From: Mallotus nudiflorus
Lineage: Eukaryota > Streptophyta > Magnoliopsida > Malpighiales > Euphorbiaceae
Direction of reading: 5' to 3'
DNA: 64,000 nt
Assembly: GCA_947683625.1 (NCBI GenBank)
Contig: CANTUR010000128.1
Location: 749,001 to 813,000, forward strand
Shown: piece after piece, positions 1-13,299 of the stretch
Layout: each line of letters begins with the position of its first letter
How positions within the stretch are numbered: the first letter of the stretch is position 1
Position numbers and translations under genes: made by a program
The notes under the pieces: generated by a model
Databases searched by the model: none
Told to the model about the DNA's origin: nothing
Seen by the model: the letters and a program-made list of their open reading frames with translations, nothing else

Positions 1-1989
1 CGACCGTCCATTTGAAGCTTAAGTGTGCACGCCAACTTTGTCAAATCCGTCCATAAATGCCAATGCAATCTCATCCATAGGCCCTTAAATTTTGATTAGA
101 ACATAAGAAGGGTGTAGCACCCATTATAAGGCTTTAGGTTAGCCTTGATTCAATAAATTTTAGGCCCTATGGTTCAATCAAGGTTGCCACGGTTGTCCAT
201 TTGAAGACCAAGTGTGCACGCCCATTTTGTCAAATCCATCCATAAATGGAAATGTAGTCTTATCCATAGGCCTCTAAATTTTTACTGCTATAGATAAAGT
301 TTATAGGAATTAATATAGGGCTTAGGTTTAGCTTTGATTTGATATATTATTGGCCTCGTGGTTCAAATGGGTTTGCCACGACTGTCCATTTGAAGCCCAA
401 TTGCACTCGCCCACTTTGTCAAATCCTTCCAGAAATGCCAATGCAGTCTCACACGTAACCCCTAAATTTGGATTGCTACAGAAGAAGTGTGTAGTGCCCA
501 TTATAGGTCTCTGAGTCAATTTTGATTTAATATATAATTAGCCTTATTCTTCAATCAAGGTTACCACGACTATCCATTTGAAGCCCAAGTATGCACACCC
601 ACTTTGTCAAATCCATCAATATATGCCAATGCAATCTCATCCATAGGCTCTTAAATTTGGATTGTTATAGATGAAGTGTGTAGCTATCATTATGGGGCCC
701 TAATTCAAGTTTTATTTGATATATTATGGGCCTTGTTGTTCAATTGGGGTTGCCATGACCGCCCATTTAAAGGCTAAGTGTGCATGCCCACTTTGTTAAA
801 TCCTTGCATAAATGCCGATGTAGTCTCATCCATAGGACCCTAAACTTGGATTGCTACGGACAAAGTGTGTAGCTCTTATAATAAGGTTTTGAGTTTTCTT
901 TGGTTAGGTATATTTTGGTTCAATCAGGTTGCCAGAAGTTCTATTTGAATCCTAAGAGCGCACGCCCACTTTGTCAAATCCATCCATAAATTCCAACGCA
1001 ATCTTATCCATAGGCCCCTAAATTTGGACTGCTACAAACAATGTTTATAGTACCTAATATAGGGCTCTAAGTTAGCTTTGATTTGATATATTATATTCCT
1101 TGAGGTTCAATCTGGGTTACCACGACCCCCCATTTTAATTTCAAGTGCACATGCCCACTTTGTTAAATCCATCCATAAATAGTAATGCAGTCTGATCCAT
1201 AAGCCCCTAAAATTGGACTACTATGGATAAAGTATGTAGCAAATAATATAGAGCTCTAAGTTAGCTTTGATTTGATATATTATGGACCCCATGGTTCAAT
1301 CTAGGTTTCCACAACCATCCATTTGAAGCCCATGTACGGATGCCTACTTTGTCAAATCCATCCATAAATGCCAATGTAGTCTCATCTATAAACATCCCAA
1401 AATTTGTACAGCTATAGACTAATTTTTTAGCACCTGATCTAAGTTAGCTTTAATTTGATATAATATGGGTCATATGGTTCAATCAGGGTTGCCACGACTG
1501 TCCATTTGACACCCAAGTGGGCACATCCACTTTGTCAAATCCATCCATGAATGCTAAAGTAGTCTCATCCATAAGCCCCTAAATTTGGACTACTACAGAA
1601 AAAGTTTATAGCACCTAATATAGGGCTCTAAGATAGCTTCAATTTGGTATATTATATTCCTCATGTTTCAATTATGATTGCCAATACCGTCCATTTGAAT
1701 CCTAAGTGTGCATGCCCACTTTGTCAAATCCATACATAAATGCCAATGCAATCTCATCCATAGGCCTTTAAATTTGGATTGGTATAGAAGAAGTGTGTAG
1801 CACCCATTATAGTTCTCTGAGTCAGACATGATTTGATATATTATGGGCCCTACAATTCAATCAAGGTTTCCATGATCATCCATTTGAAGCAGAAGTGCAC
1901 ATACCCACTTTATCAAATCCATACATAAATGGCAATGCAGTCTCATCCATGGATCCCTAAATTTGTACTACTACATACTATATTTTTAA

Positions 1990-4900
1990 ATCCATCCATA
2001 ATTGCCAATGTAGTCTCATCCATAGGCCCCTAAATTTAGACTTCTACAGACAAACTTTATAGCACTTAACATAGGGCTCTAAGTTTGCTTTGATTTGGTA
2101 TAGAAGAAGTGTCTAGCACCTACTATAGTTCACTGATTTAAGCAGGATTATATATATTTTGGGCTCCATCATTCAATCAAGGTTTCCATGATCATCCATT
2201 TGAAGCACAAGTGCACATGCTCACTTTGTCAAATCCATACATAAATGGCAATGCAGTCTCATCCATGGATCCCTAAATTTGTACTGCTACATACTATGTT
2301 TTTAGCATGGGATCTAAGTCATCTTTGATTTATATATTATAGGCCCTGTCGTATAACTAGGGTAGCCATGACCATCCATTTGAAGCCCAAGTGCGCATCC
2401 CACTTTGTTAAATCCATCCAGGAATGCAAATGCAGTCTCATCCATAGGCCTCTAAATTTAGACTGCTACAGATAAAGTTTATAGCACTTAATATAGGGTT
2501 CTAAGTCAGCTTTAATTTGATATACTATGGGCCTCGTGGTTTAATCATAGTTAACATGACCATCCGTTTAAAGCCCAAGTGTTCATGCCCACTTTATTAA
2601 ATCCATCCACAAATGACAATGCAGTCTCATCCCTAGGCCTTTAAATTTGGATTGGTATAGAAAAAGTGTGTAGCACCCATTATAGTTCTCTGAGTCAGAC
2701 ATGATTTGATATATTATGGGCCCTGCAATTCAATCAGTGTTGCTACGACCGTCCATTTGAAGCCCAAGTTGGCATGCCCACTTTGTCAAATCCATCCATT
2801 AATAGTAATGCAGTCTCATCCATAGGCCCCTAAATTTTGACTGCTACAGGCTAAGTTTTTAGCATGGGATCTAAGTCAAATTTGATTTGATATATTATAG
2901 GCCCTGTGATTGAATCCGGGTTGCCACGATCGTCCCTTTAAAGCATAAGTGCGCACGCCCTCTTTGTCAAATCCATCCATGAATGCTAATGGATTCTCAT
3001 CCATAGGCCCCTAAATTTGGACTGCTATAGAAAAATTTTATAGCACTAAATATAGGGCTTTAAGTTAGCTTTGATTTGATATATTATGGCCCTTGTGATT
3101 CAATCATGGTTACCAGGACCATCCATTTAAAGCCCAAGTACGCACACCCACTTTGTCAAATTCGTCAATAAATGCCAATGAAGTCTCATCCACAGGCCAC
3201 TAAATTTGAATTGGTATAGAATAAGTGTTTAACACCAGTCATAGTTCTATGAGTTAGAAACTATTTAATATATTATGGGTCCCATGGTTCAATCGAGGTT
3301 GTGATGACCATCCATTTGAAGCCCAAGTGCGCATACCCACTTTGTCAAATCCATCCATAAACACTAATGTAGTCTCATCCAAAGGAATCTAAACTTGGAT
3401 TTCTAAGGATGAAGTGTGTAACTCATATTATAGGGCTCTAAGTTAGCCTTAATTTGATATATTATGAGCCTAGTGGTTCAATTGAGGTTGCCATGATTGT
3501 CCATTTGAAGCCCAAGTGTCCACGCCCACTTTTTCAAATCCATCCATAAATGGCAATGCACTTTCATCCATAGGCCCCTAAATTTAGACTACTATACACT
3601 AAATTTTTATCATAAGATCTAACTCAGCTTTGATTTGATATATTATGGGCCTCATGGTTCAATCAAGGGTTGCCATGATCGGCCATTTAAAGCACTAGTG
3701 TGCATGCCCATTTTGTTAAATCCATCTAGGATTGTTAATGCACTCTCATCCATAGGCCCCTAAATTTAGACTGCTACAGAAAAACTTTATAGCACTTAAC
3801 ATAGAACTTTAAGTTTGCTTTGATTTGATATATTATGGGCCCCATGGTTCAATCGTGGTTACCAGGACTGTCCATTTAAAGCCTAAGTGCGCACGCCCAC
3901 TTTGTCAAATCCATCCATAATTGCCAATGCATTCTCATCCCTAGGCCCCTAAATTTTGATTGGTATAGAAGAAGTGTCTATCACCTATTATAGTTCATTG
4001 ATTTAGCTAGGATTTTATATATTTTGGACCCCATTGTTCAACCAAGGTTACCACGATCATCCTTTTTAAGCACAAGTGCGCATGGCCACTTTGTCAAATC
4101 CATCCATAAATGGCAATACAGTCTCATCCATGGGCCCCTAAATTTGTATTGCTACAGACTATGTTTTTAGCATGGGATCTGAGTCAGCTTTGATTTAATA
4201 TATTACAGGCCCTATGGTACAATTAGGGTTTCCATGACCATCCCTTTGAAGCCCAAGTGTGCATGCCCACTTTGTCAAATCCATCAATGAATGCCAATAC
4301 AGTCTCATCCATAAGCCCTTAAATTTAGACTACTACAGAAAAAGTGTATAGCACTTAATATAGGGTTCTAAATCAGCTTTGATTTGATATACTATGGACC
4401 TCATAGATTAATTGTGGTTGTTAGGACCATACATTTGAAGCCCAAGTGTGCACACCCACTTTGTCCAATCCATCCATAAATGCCAATGTTGTCTCATCCA
4501 TAGGCCTTTAAATTTGGATTGGTATAGAAGAAGTGTGTAGCACCCATTATAGTTCTCTGAGTCAGCCATAATTTGATATATTATGGGTGCCACGATTTAA
4601 TTAGGGTTGCTACAACTATCCATTTGAAGCCCAAGTGGGCATGCCCACTTTGTCAAATCCATCCATTAATGGCAATACAATCTCATCCATGGGCCCTTAA
4701 ATTTGTACTGCTACAGACTAAGTTTTTAGCACAAGATCTGAGTCAAATTTGATTTGATATGTTATAGGCCCTATGGTTGAATTGGGGTTACCACGACCGT
4801 CCATTTGAAGCCCAAGTGTGCATGCCCACTTTGTCGAATCCATCCATGAATGCCAATGATTCTCATTCATAGTCCCTTAAATTTGGACTGCTATAGAAAA

Positions 4901-7900
4901 AGTTTGTAGCACTAAACATAGAGCTCTAAGTTAGCTTCAATTTGATATATTAAGGACCCCTTAGTTCAATCATGGTTTCCAGGACCATCCATTTAAAGCC
5001 CAAGTGCGCATGCCCACTTTTTCAAATCCATTCATAAATGCCAATGCAGTCTCATCTACAGGCCCCTAAATTTGGATTGGTATAGAACAAATGTTCAGTA
5101 CTTATTATAGTTCTTTGAGTCAGCAATGATTTGATATATTATGGGTCCTATGGTTCAATTGAGGTTGCGATGACCGTCCATTTCAAGTCTAAGTGCGCAC
5201 GCCCACTTTGTCAAATCTATCCATAAATACTAATGTAGTCTCATCCAAAGGCCTATAAACTTGGATTTCTAAGGATGAAGTGTGTAACTCACATTATAGA
5301 ACTCTGAGTCAGCTTTAATTAGATATATTATAGGCCTCATGGTTGAATCGAGGTTGCCACCACCATCCATTTGATTCCCAAGTGCACGCGCCCACTTTGT
5401 AAAATCCATTCATAAATTCCAATGCACTATTAGCCATAGGCCCTTAAATTTGGACTACTACAGACTAAATTTTTAGCATAAGATCTAACTCAACATTGAT
5501 TTGATATATTATGGGCCTCATGGCTCAATCAGGGGTTGCCATGGTCAGCCATTTAAAGCATAAGTGCCCATGCCCATTTTGTTAAATCCATCCATGATTG
5601 CCAATGTAGTCTCATCCATAGGCCCCTTAATTTAAACTGCTACAAATAAACTTTATAGAACTTAATATAGGGCTCTAAGTTTGTTTTGATTTGATATATT
5701 ATTAGCCCCATGGTTCAATCGTGGTTACCAGGACCATCTATTTGAAGCCCAAGTGCGCACGCTCGCTTTGTCAAATCCATCCATAATTGCCAATGCATTC
5801 TTATCCCTAGGCCCCTAAATTTTGATTGGTATAGAAGAAGTGCCTAGCACCTATTATAGTTCACTGATTTAGCTAGGATTCTATATATTTTGGGCACTAT
5901 CATTCAATCAAGGTTGCCATGATCATCCATTTGAAGCACAAGTGCGCATGCCCACTTTGTCAAATCCATCCATAAATGGCAATGCAGTCTCATCCATGGG
6001 CCCCTAAATTTATACTACTACAAACTATGTTTTTAGCACGGGATCTGAGTCAACTTTGATTTTATATATTATAGGCCCTATTGTACAATCAGGGTTTCTA
6101 TAACCATCCATTTAAAGCCCAAGTGCGCATGCCTACTTTGTCAAATCCATCCATGAATGCCAATGCAGTCTCATCCATAGGCCCCTAAATTTAGATTACT
6201 ATAGACAAAGTTTGTAGCACTTAATATAGGGTTCTAAGTCAACTTTAATTTGATATACTATGGGTCCTATAGTTTAATCGCAGTTGCCAGGACCATCCAT
6301 TTGAAGCCCAAGTGCACACGCCCACTTTGTCAAATCTATCCATAAATGCCAATGCAGTCTCATCCATAGGCACTTAAATTTGGATTGGTATAGAAGAAGT
6401 GTGTAGCACCCATTATATTTTTCTGATTCAGCCATCATTTGATATATTGTGGGCCTAATAGTTCAATCAAGGTTACTACGACCATCCATTTGAAGCCCAA
6501 GTAGGCATGCCCAATTTGTCAAATCCATCCATTAATGGCAATGCAGTCTCATCCATAGGCCCCAAAATTTGGACTACTATAGACTAATTTTTTAACACAA
6601 GATCCAAATCAAATTTGATTTGATATATTATGGCCCTGTGGTTGAATTGGGGTTGCCATGACCATCCATTTGAAGCCCAAGTGTGCACGCCCACTTTCTC
6701 GCTAATGGATTCTCATCCATAGGCCTCTAAATTTGGACTGCTACAGAAAAAGTTTATTGGACCAAATATAGGGCCCTAAGTTAGCTTTGATTTAATATAT
6801 TATAGCCCCCATGGTTCAATCATGGTTTCCAGGACCAATCATTTAAAGCCCAAGTGCACACACCCACTTTGTCAAATCCGTCTATAAATGTTAATGTAGT
6901 CTCATCCACTGGCCCCTAAATTTGGATTAGTATAGAACAAATGTTTAGCACCTGTTATAGTTCTCTAAGTCAGTGACTATTTGATATATTATGGGTCCCG
7001 TGGTTCAATTGAGGTTTCGACAACCGTCCATTTGAAGCCCAAGTGTGCATGCCCACTTTGTCAAATCCATCCATAAACACTAATGTAGTCTCATCCAAAG
7101 GCCTATAAACTGGGATTTCTGAGGATAAAGTGTCTAACTCGTATTATAGGGCTCTAAGGCGGCCTTAATTTGATATATTATAGGCCCTATGGTTCAATCG
7201 AGGTTTCCATGACTGTCAATTTGAAGCCCAAGTGCACACGCCCACTTTTTCAAATCCATCCATAAATGGCAATGCACTCTCATCCATAGGCCTCGAAATT
7301 TGGACTACTACAGACTACATTTTTAGCATGAGATCTAACTTAGCTTTGATTTGATATATTATGGGCCTCATGGTTCAATCAGGGGTTGCCATGATTGGCC
7401 ATTTAAAGCACAAGTTCGCATGCCCATTTTGTTAAATCCATCCATGATTGCCAATGCAGTCTCATCCATAAGCCCCTAAATTTAGACTGCTATAGACAAA
7501 CCTTATAGCACTTAACATAGGGCTCTAAGTTTGCTTTGATTTAATATATTATGGGCCCCATAGTTCAATTGTGGTTTCCAGGACCATCCATTTGAAGCCT
7601 AAGTGTGCACGCCTACTTTCTCAAATCAAGGTTGCCACGATCATCCATTTAAAGCACAAGTGTGCATGCCCACTTTGTCAAATCCATCCATAAATGGCAA
7701 TGTAGTCTCATCCATGGTCTACTAAATTTGTACTGCTATAGACTATGTTTTTAGCATGGGATTTGAGTCAGCTTTGATTTTATATATTATAGGCCCTATG
7801 GTACAATCAGGGTTGCCATGATCGTCCATTTAAAGCCCAAGTGCACATGCCCACTTTGTCAAATCCATCCATGAATGCCAATGTAGTCTCATCCATAGGC

Positions 7901-9060
7901 CCTTAAATTTAGACCACCATAGACAAAGTTTGTAGCACTTAACATAGAGTTCTAAATCAGCTTCAATTGGATATACTATGGGCCTTATAGTTTAATCGTG
8001 GTTGCTAGGACCATCCATTTGAAGCCCTAGTGCGCATGCCCACTTTATCAAATCCATCCATAAATGCCAATGTAGTCTTATCTATAGGCCCTTAAATTTG
8101 GATTAGTATAGAAGAAGTGTATGGCACCCATTATAGTTCTCTGAGTTAGCCATGATTTGATATATTATAGGCCTTGCGGTTCAATCAAGGTTGCTACAAC
8201 CGTCCATTTGAAGCCCAAGTGGGCATGCCCACTTTGTCAAATCCATCCATTAATGGCAATGCAGTCTCATCCATATGCCCCTAAATTTTGACTGCTACAA
8301 ACTAAGTTTTTAGCACAGGATCTGAGTCAAATTTTATTTGATATATTATGGACCCTATAGTTGAATCAGGGTTGCCATGACCATGCATTTGAAGCCCAAG
8401 TATGCACGCCCACTTTGTCAAATCCATCCATGAATGCCAATGGATTATCATCCATATGCCCCTAAATTTGGACTGCTACAAAAAAAAGTTTTTAGCATCA
8501 AATATAGAGCTCTAAGTTAGCTTTATTTTGATATATTTTTTCCCCCATGGTTCAATTGTGATTTCCAGGACCATCCATTTAAAGCCCAAGTGTGCATGCC
8601 CGCTTTGTCAAATCTATCTGTAAATACCCATGCAATCTCATCCACAAGCCCCTAAATTTGGATTGGTATAGAAAAAGTTTTTAGCACCTGTTATAGTTGT
8701 CTGAGTCAATGATGATTTGATATATTATGTGTCCCATGGTTCAATCAAGATTGCAGTGACCATCCATTTAATGCCTAAGTGCACACGCCCACTTTGTCAA
8801 ATCCATCCATAAACACTAATTTAGTCTCATCCAAAGGCCTATAAACTTGGATTTCTAAGGATGAAGTGTGTAACTCATATTATAGAACTCTGAGTCAGCT
8901 TTGATTAGATATATTATGTGCCTTATGGTTGCGTCGGGGTTGCCACCACCGTCCATTTGAATCCCAAGTATGCGCACCCACTTTGTAAAATCCATCCATA
9001 AATGTCAATGCACTCTTAGCATAGGCCCCTAAATTTGGACTACTACAGATAAAGTTTATA
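1990..9060 (+). repeat. Higher-order repeat, 10 monomers (~1866 bp), about four copies
   Basis: Variant monomers recur in the same order at a fixed long interval. The variant TAACTC (replacing the usual GTAGCACCC) lies at 3419, 5285, 7135 and 8871. The variant GGTATAGAAGAAGTG followed by a TTCA(C/T)TGATTTAG stretch lies at 2097, 3962 and 5828. The CCCTAGGCCCCTAAATTTTG variant is 1866 bp apart near 3941 and 5807. The base interval is 1865-1867 bp, ten monomers. Shorter intervals in later copies are explained by an ~18-bp deletion near 6705 and a ~148-bp deletion near 7620. The left edge at about 1986 is an abrupt junction between two monomer types. This arrangement means the ten-monomer block was amplified as a unit after its monomers had diverged. 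Confidence 0.85.
7605..7640 (+). other. ~148-bp deletion junction inside HOR copy
   Basis: The run CTTTCTCAAATC is joined directly to AAGGTTGCCACGATCATCC. In the copies 1866 bp away these two pieces are separated by most of a monomer. The marker TCAAGGTTGCC lies at 5908 and about 7626, a spacing of 1718 instead of 1866 bp, which puts the loss at 148 bp. The remaining monomer is a short hybrid. Confidence 0.75.
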
Positions 9061-9699
9061 GCACCTAATATAGGGCTCTGAGTTAGCTTCAATTTGATAT
9101 ATTATGGGCCCTAAGCTTCAATCGGGGTTGCCACAACCATCTATTTGAATCCTAAGTTTGCACGCCCACTTTTTCAAATCCATCCATAAATGCTAATGCA
9201 ATCTCATCCATAGACCCCTAAATTTTCATTGGTATAGAATAAGTGTATAGCACCTATCATAGGGCTCTGAGTCAGCCTCGATTTAATATATTATGGGCCC
9301 TATGGCTCAATCGAGGTTGCCACGACCATCCATATGAAGCCCAAGTGTGCACGCCTACTTTGTCAAATCATATCCATAAATGGCAACGCGATCTCATCCA
9401 TAGGCCCCAAAATTTGGACTACTACAAGTGTAGTTTGAAGTGCCCAATATAGTGCTTAGCTTTGATTTGATATATTATGGGCCCTGTGGTTCAATCGGGG
9501 TTCCCACAACCGTCCATTTGAATTCTAAGTGTGCACGCCCATTTTTTCAAACCCATCCATAAATGGCAATGCAGTCTCATCGATAGGCCCTTAAATTTAG
9601 ATTGCTACAGACAAAGTTTTTAGCTCCTATTATAGGGCTCTAAGTCAGCTTTGATTTGATATATTATGGGCCCCATGGTTACACCGACGTTGCCATAAC

Positions 9700-11900
9700 T
9701 GTCCATTTGAAACCTAAGTGTGCATGCCAACTTTGTTAAATCCATCCATAAATGTCAATGCAGTCTCATCCACAAGCCCCTAAATTTGGATTGGTATAAA
9801 AAAAGTGTGTAACAATCATTATAGGGCTCTGAGTCAACCTTAATTTGATATATTATGGGCCTCATGGTTAAATCGGGGTTGCCACGACCGTCCATTTGAA
9901 GCCCAAGTATGCACAGCCACTTTTTTAAATCCATCCATAAATGGCAATGTAGTCTTATCCATAGGCCTCTAAATTTGGAATACTACAAACTAAATTTTTA
10001 GAATGGGATTTGAATTAGCTATGATTTGATATATTATAGGCCCTATGGTATAATCGAGGTTGCCACAATCATCCATTTAAAGCCCAAGTGCGTATTCCCA
10101 CTTTGTTAAATCCATCAACAAATGCCAATGCAGCCTTATCAATAGGCTCCTAAATTTGGACTGCTAAAGATAAAGTTTATAGAAATTAACATAAGGCTCT
10201 AATTTAGCTTCAATTTAATATATTATGGGCCCCATGGTTCAATCATGGTTGCCATGATCGTCCATTTAAAGCCCAAGTTCACATGCCTACATTGTTAAAT
10301 CCATCCATAATTGTTAATTGAGTCTCATCCATAGGCCCCTAAACATGGATTAGTATAGAAGAAGTTTTTAGCACCTATTATAATTCTCTAATTTAGCCAC
10401 GATTCAATATATTATGGGCCCTATCATTCAATCGAGGTTGCCATGATCCTCCATTTAAAGAACAAGTGTGCATGCCCACTTTGTCAAATCCATCTATAAA
10501 TGGCAATGCAGACTCATCCATAGGCCCCTAAATTTGTACTACAACAAACTATGTTTTTAACATAAGATTTAAGTCAAATTTGATTTTATATATTATGGGC
10601 CCTGTGGTACAATCATGGTTGGCAAGACCATCCGTTTGAAGCCTAAGTGTACACGCCTACTTTGTCAAATCCATTAATGAATGCCAATGTAGTCTCATCC
10701 ATAGGCCACTAAATTTGGACTACTATAAACAAATTTTGTAGCACTTAATATAGGGCTTTAAGTTAGCTTTGATTTAATATAATATGGTCCCCGTGTTTCA
10801 ATCATGGTTGCCAGGACCATCCATTTCATGCCTAAGTGCACACGCCCACTTTTTGAAATCCATCCATAAATGCCAATGCAGTCTCATCCATAGGCCCCTA
10901 AATTTGGATTGGCATAGAAGAAGTGTGTAGCACACATTATAGTTCTTTGAGTCAACCACGATTTGATATATTATGGGCCTTATGGCACAATCAAGGTTTC
11001 CACGACTATTCATTAGAAGCCTAAATGGGCACACCAACTTTGTTAAATCCATCCATTAATGGCAATGCAGTCTCCTCCATAGGCCCTTAAATTTGAACTA
11101 CTACAAACTAGGTTTTTAGCACAGGATCTAAGTCAGCTTTAATTTATTATATTATGGGCCCTATGGTTCAATCGAGGTTGCCACAATCGTCTATTTAAAA
11201 CCCAAGTGCGCACACCCACTTTGTCAAATCCATCCATGAATGCCAATGCAGTCTCATCCATATGCCCCTAAATTTGGACTGCTACAGACAAATTTTATAG
11301 CACCAAATATAGGGCTCTAAGTTAACTTCGATTTGATATATTATAGCCCTTATGGTTCAATCATGGTTGCCATGACCATCCATTTGAAGCCCAAGTGCTC
11401 ATGAACACTTTGTCAAGTCAATCCATAAATGCCAATGCAGTCTCATCCATAAGCCCCTAAATTTGGATTGGTATAGAAAAAGCATCTAGCACCTATTATA
11501 GTTCTTTAAGTCAACCATGATTTAATATATTATAGGCCCCATGGTTCAATCCAGGTTGCCATGACTATCCATTTGATGCCCAAGTGTGCACACCCACTTT
11601 TTCAAATCCATCCACAAATACTAATGTACTCTCATCAATAGGCCCATAAACCTAGATTGTTACAAATGAAGTGTGTAACTTATATTAAAAGGCTTTGAGT
11701 CAGATTTTATTAGATATATTATAGGCCCTGTGGTTCAATCAGGGTTGCCACAATCATCCATTTGAATCCCAAGTGCACGTGCCCATTTTGTCAAATCAAT
11801 CCATAAATGTCAATGCACTCTCAGCCATAGGCCCCTAAATTTGGATTGCTACTTACAAAGTTTATAGTACCTAATATAGGGCTTTGAGTCAACTTCAATT
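9700..11900 (+). repeat. Diverged further copy of the 10-monomer unit
   Basis: Variant monomers resembling the ~1866-bp unit appear in the same order but more diverged. A GTATAGAAGAAG-TTTTTAGCACC type with a '...CCCTATCATTCAATCG' tail lies at about 10356. A 'CCATTAATGGCAATGCAG' type lies at about 11053. A TAACTT-ATATTA type lies at about 11667. The gap from the first to the last marker is about 1310 bp, against 1323 bp in the core HOR. It may be an older copy, or monomers ancestral to the HOR. The edges are approximate. Confidence 0.5.
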
Positions 11901-13299
11901 TGATATATTATAGGCCCTAAGGTTCAATTGAGGTTGCCACAACCATCCTTTTAAATTCCAAGTTCGCATTCCCATGTTGTCAAATCCATCCATAAATGCC
12001 AATGCAATCTCATCCATAGGCCCTTAAATCATGATTAGCACAAACGAAGTGTGTAGCACCTATTATAGGGCTCTAAGTCAACCTCAATTTAAAATATTGT
12101 AGGTGATATGGTTAAATTGAGGTTGTCACGACCATCCATTTGAAGCCTAAGTGTGTAGGCCCACTTTATAAAATCCATCCATAAATGGCAATGCGGTCTT
12201 ATCCATATGCCCCTAAATTTAGACCACTACAGATGTAGTTTATAGCACCCATTATGGGGCTTTAATTTAGCTACAAATTGATATATTATAGGCCCTATGG
12301 TTCAATCAAGATTTTCAAGATTTTCCATTTGAAACCCAAGTGTGCACACCCACTTTGTTAAATCCATGCATAAATGGCAATGCAGTCTCATCCATAGGCC
12401 CTTAAATTTGGATTTCTATAGATAAAGTTTTGAGCTCCTATTATAGGGAATTAATTTTTCTTTGATTTGATATATTATAGGCAACATGGTTCAATCAAGG
12501 TTACCACAATCGTACATTTGAAGCCCAAGTGTGCACACCCACTTTATCAAATCCATCCATAAATGCTAGTGCAGTCTCATCCATAAGCCCCTAAATTTGG
12601 ATTGGTATAGAAGAAGTATGTATCACCCATTATAGGGCCCTGAGTCAGCCTCAATTTGATATATTATATGCCTCGTGGTTCAATCAAGGTTCCTATGACC
12701 ATCCATTTGAAGCCTAAGTGCACACTCCCACTTTTTCAAATCCATCCATAAATGGCAATGTTGTCTCATCCATAGGCCCCTAAATATGGATTGCTATAGA
12801 TAAATTTTTTAGCACGAGATCTGAGTCAACTTCAATTTGATATATTATGGGCCTCATGCTTTATTCGGGGTTGCCATGACCGTCCATTTAAAGCCCGAGT
12901 CTGCACGCCCACTTCGTCAAATCTATACATGAATGCCAATGCAGTCTCATCCATAGGCCCCTAAATTTGGACTGCTACAGATAATGTTTATAATGCTTAA
13001 CATAGAGCTCTAAGTTAGCTTAGATTTGATATATTATGGGCCTTATGGTTTAATCATGGCTACCAAGACCATGCATTTGAAGCCTAATTGTGCATGCCCA
13101 CTTTATCAAATCCATCCATAAATGCCAATGCAGTCTCATCCATAGGCCCCTAAATTGGGATTGGTATATAAGAAGTGTGTATCACCTATTATAGTTTTCT
13201 AAGTCAACCATGATTTGATATATTATGGACCTAATGGTTCAATTGAGGTTGCCATGACCATCCATTTGAATCCTAAGTGCGCATACCCACATTGTCAAA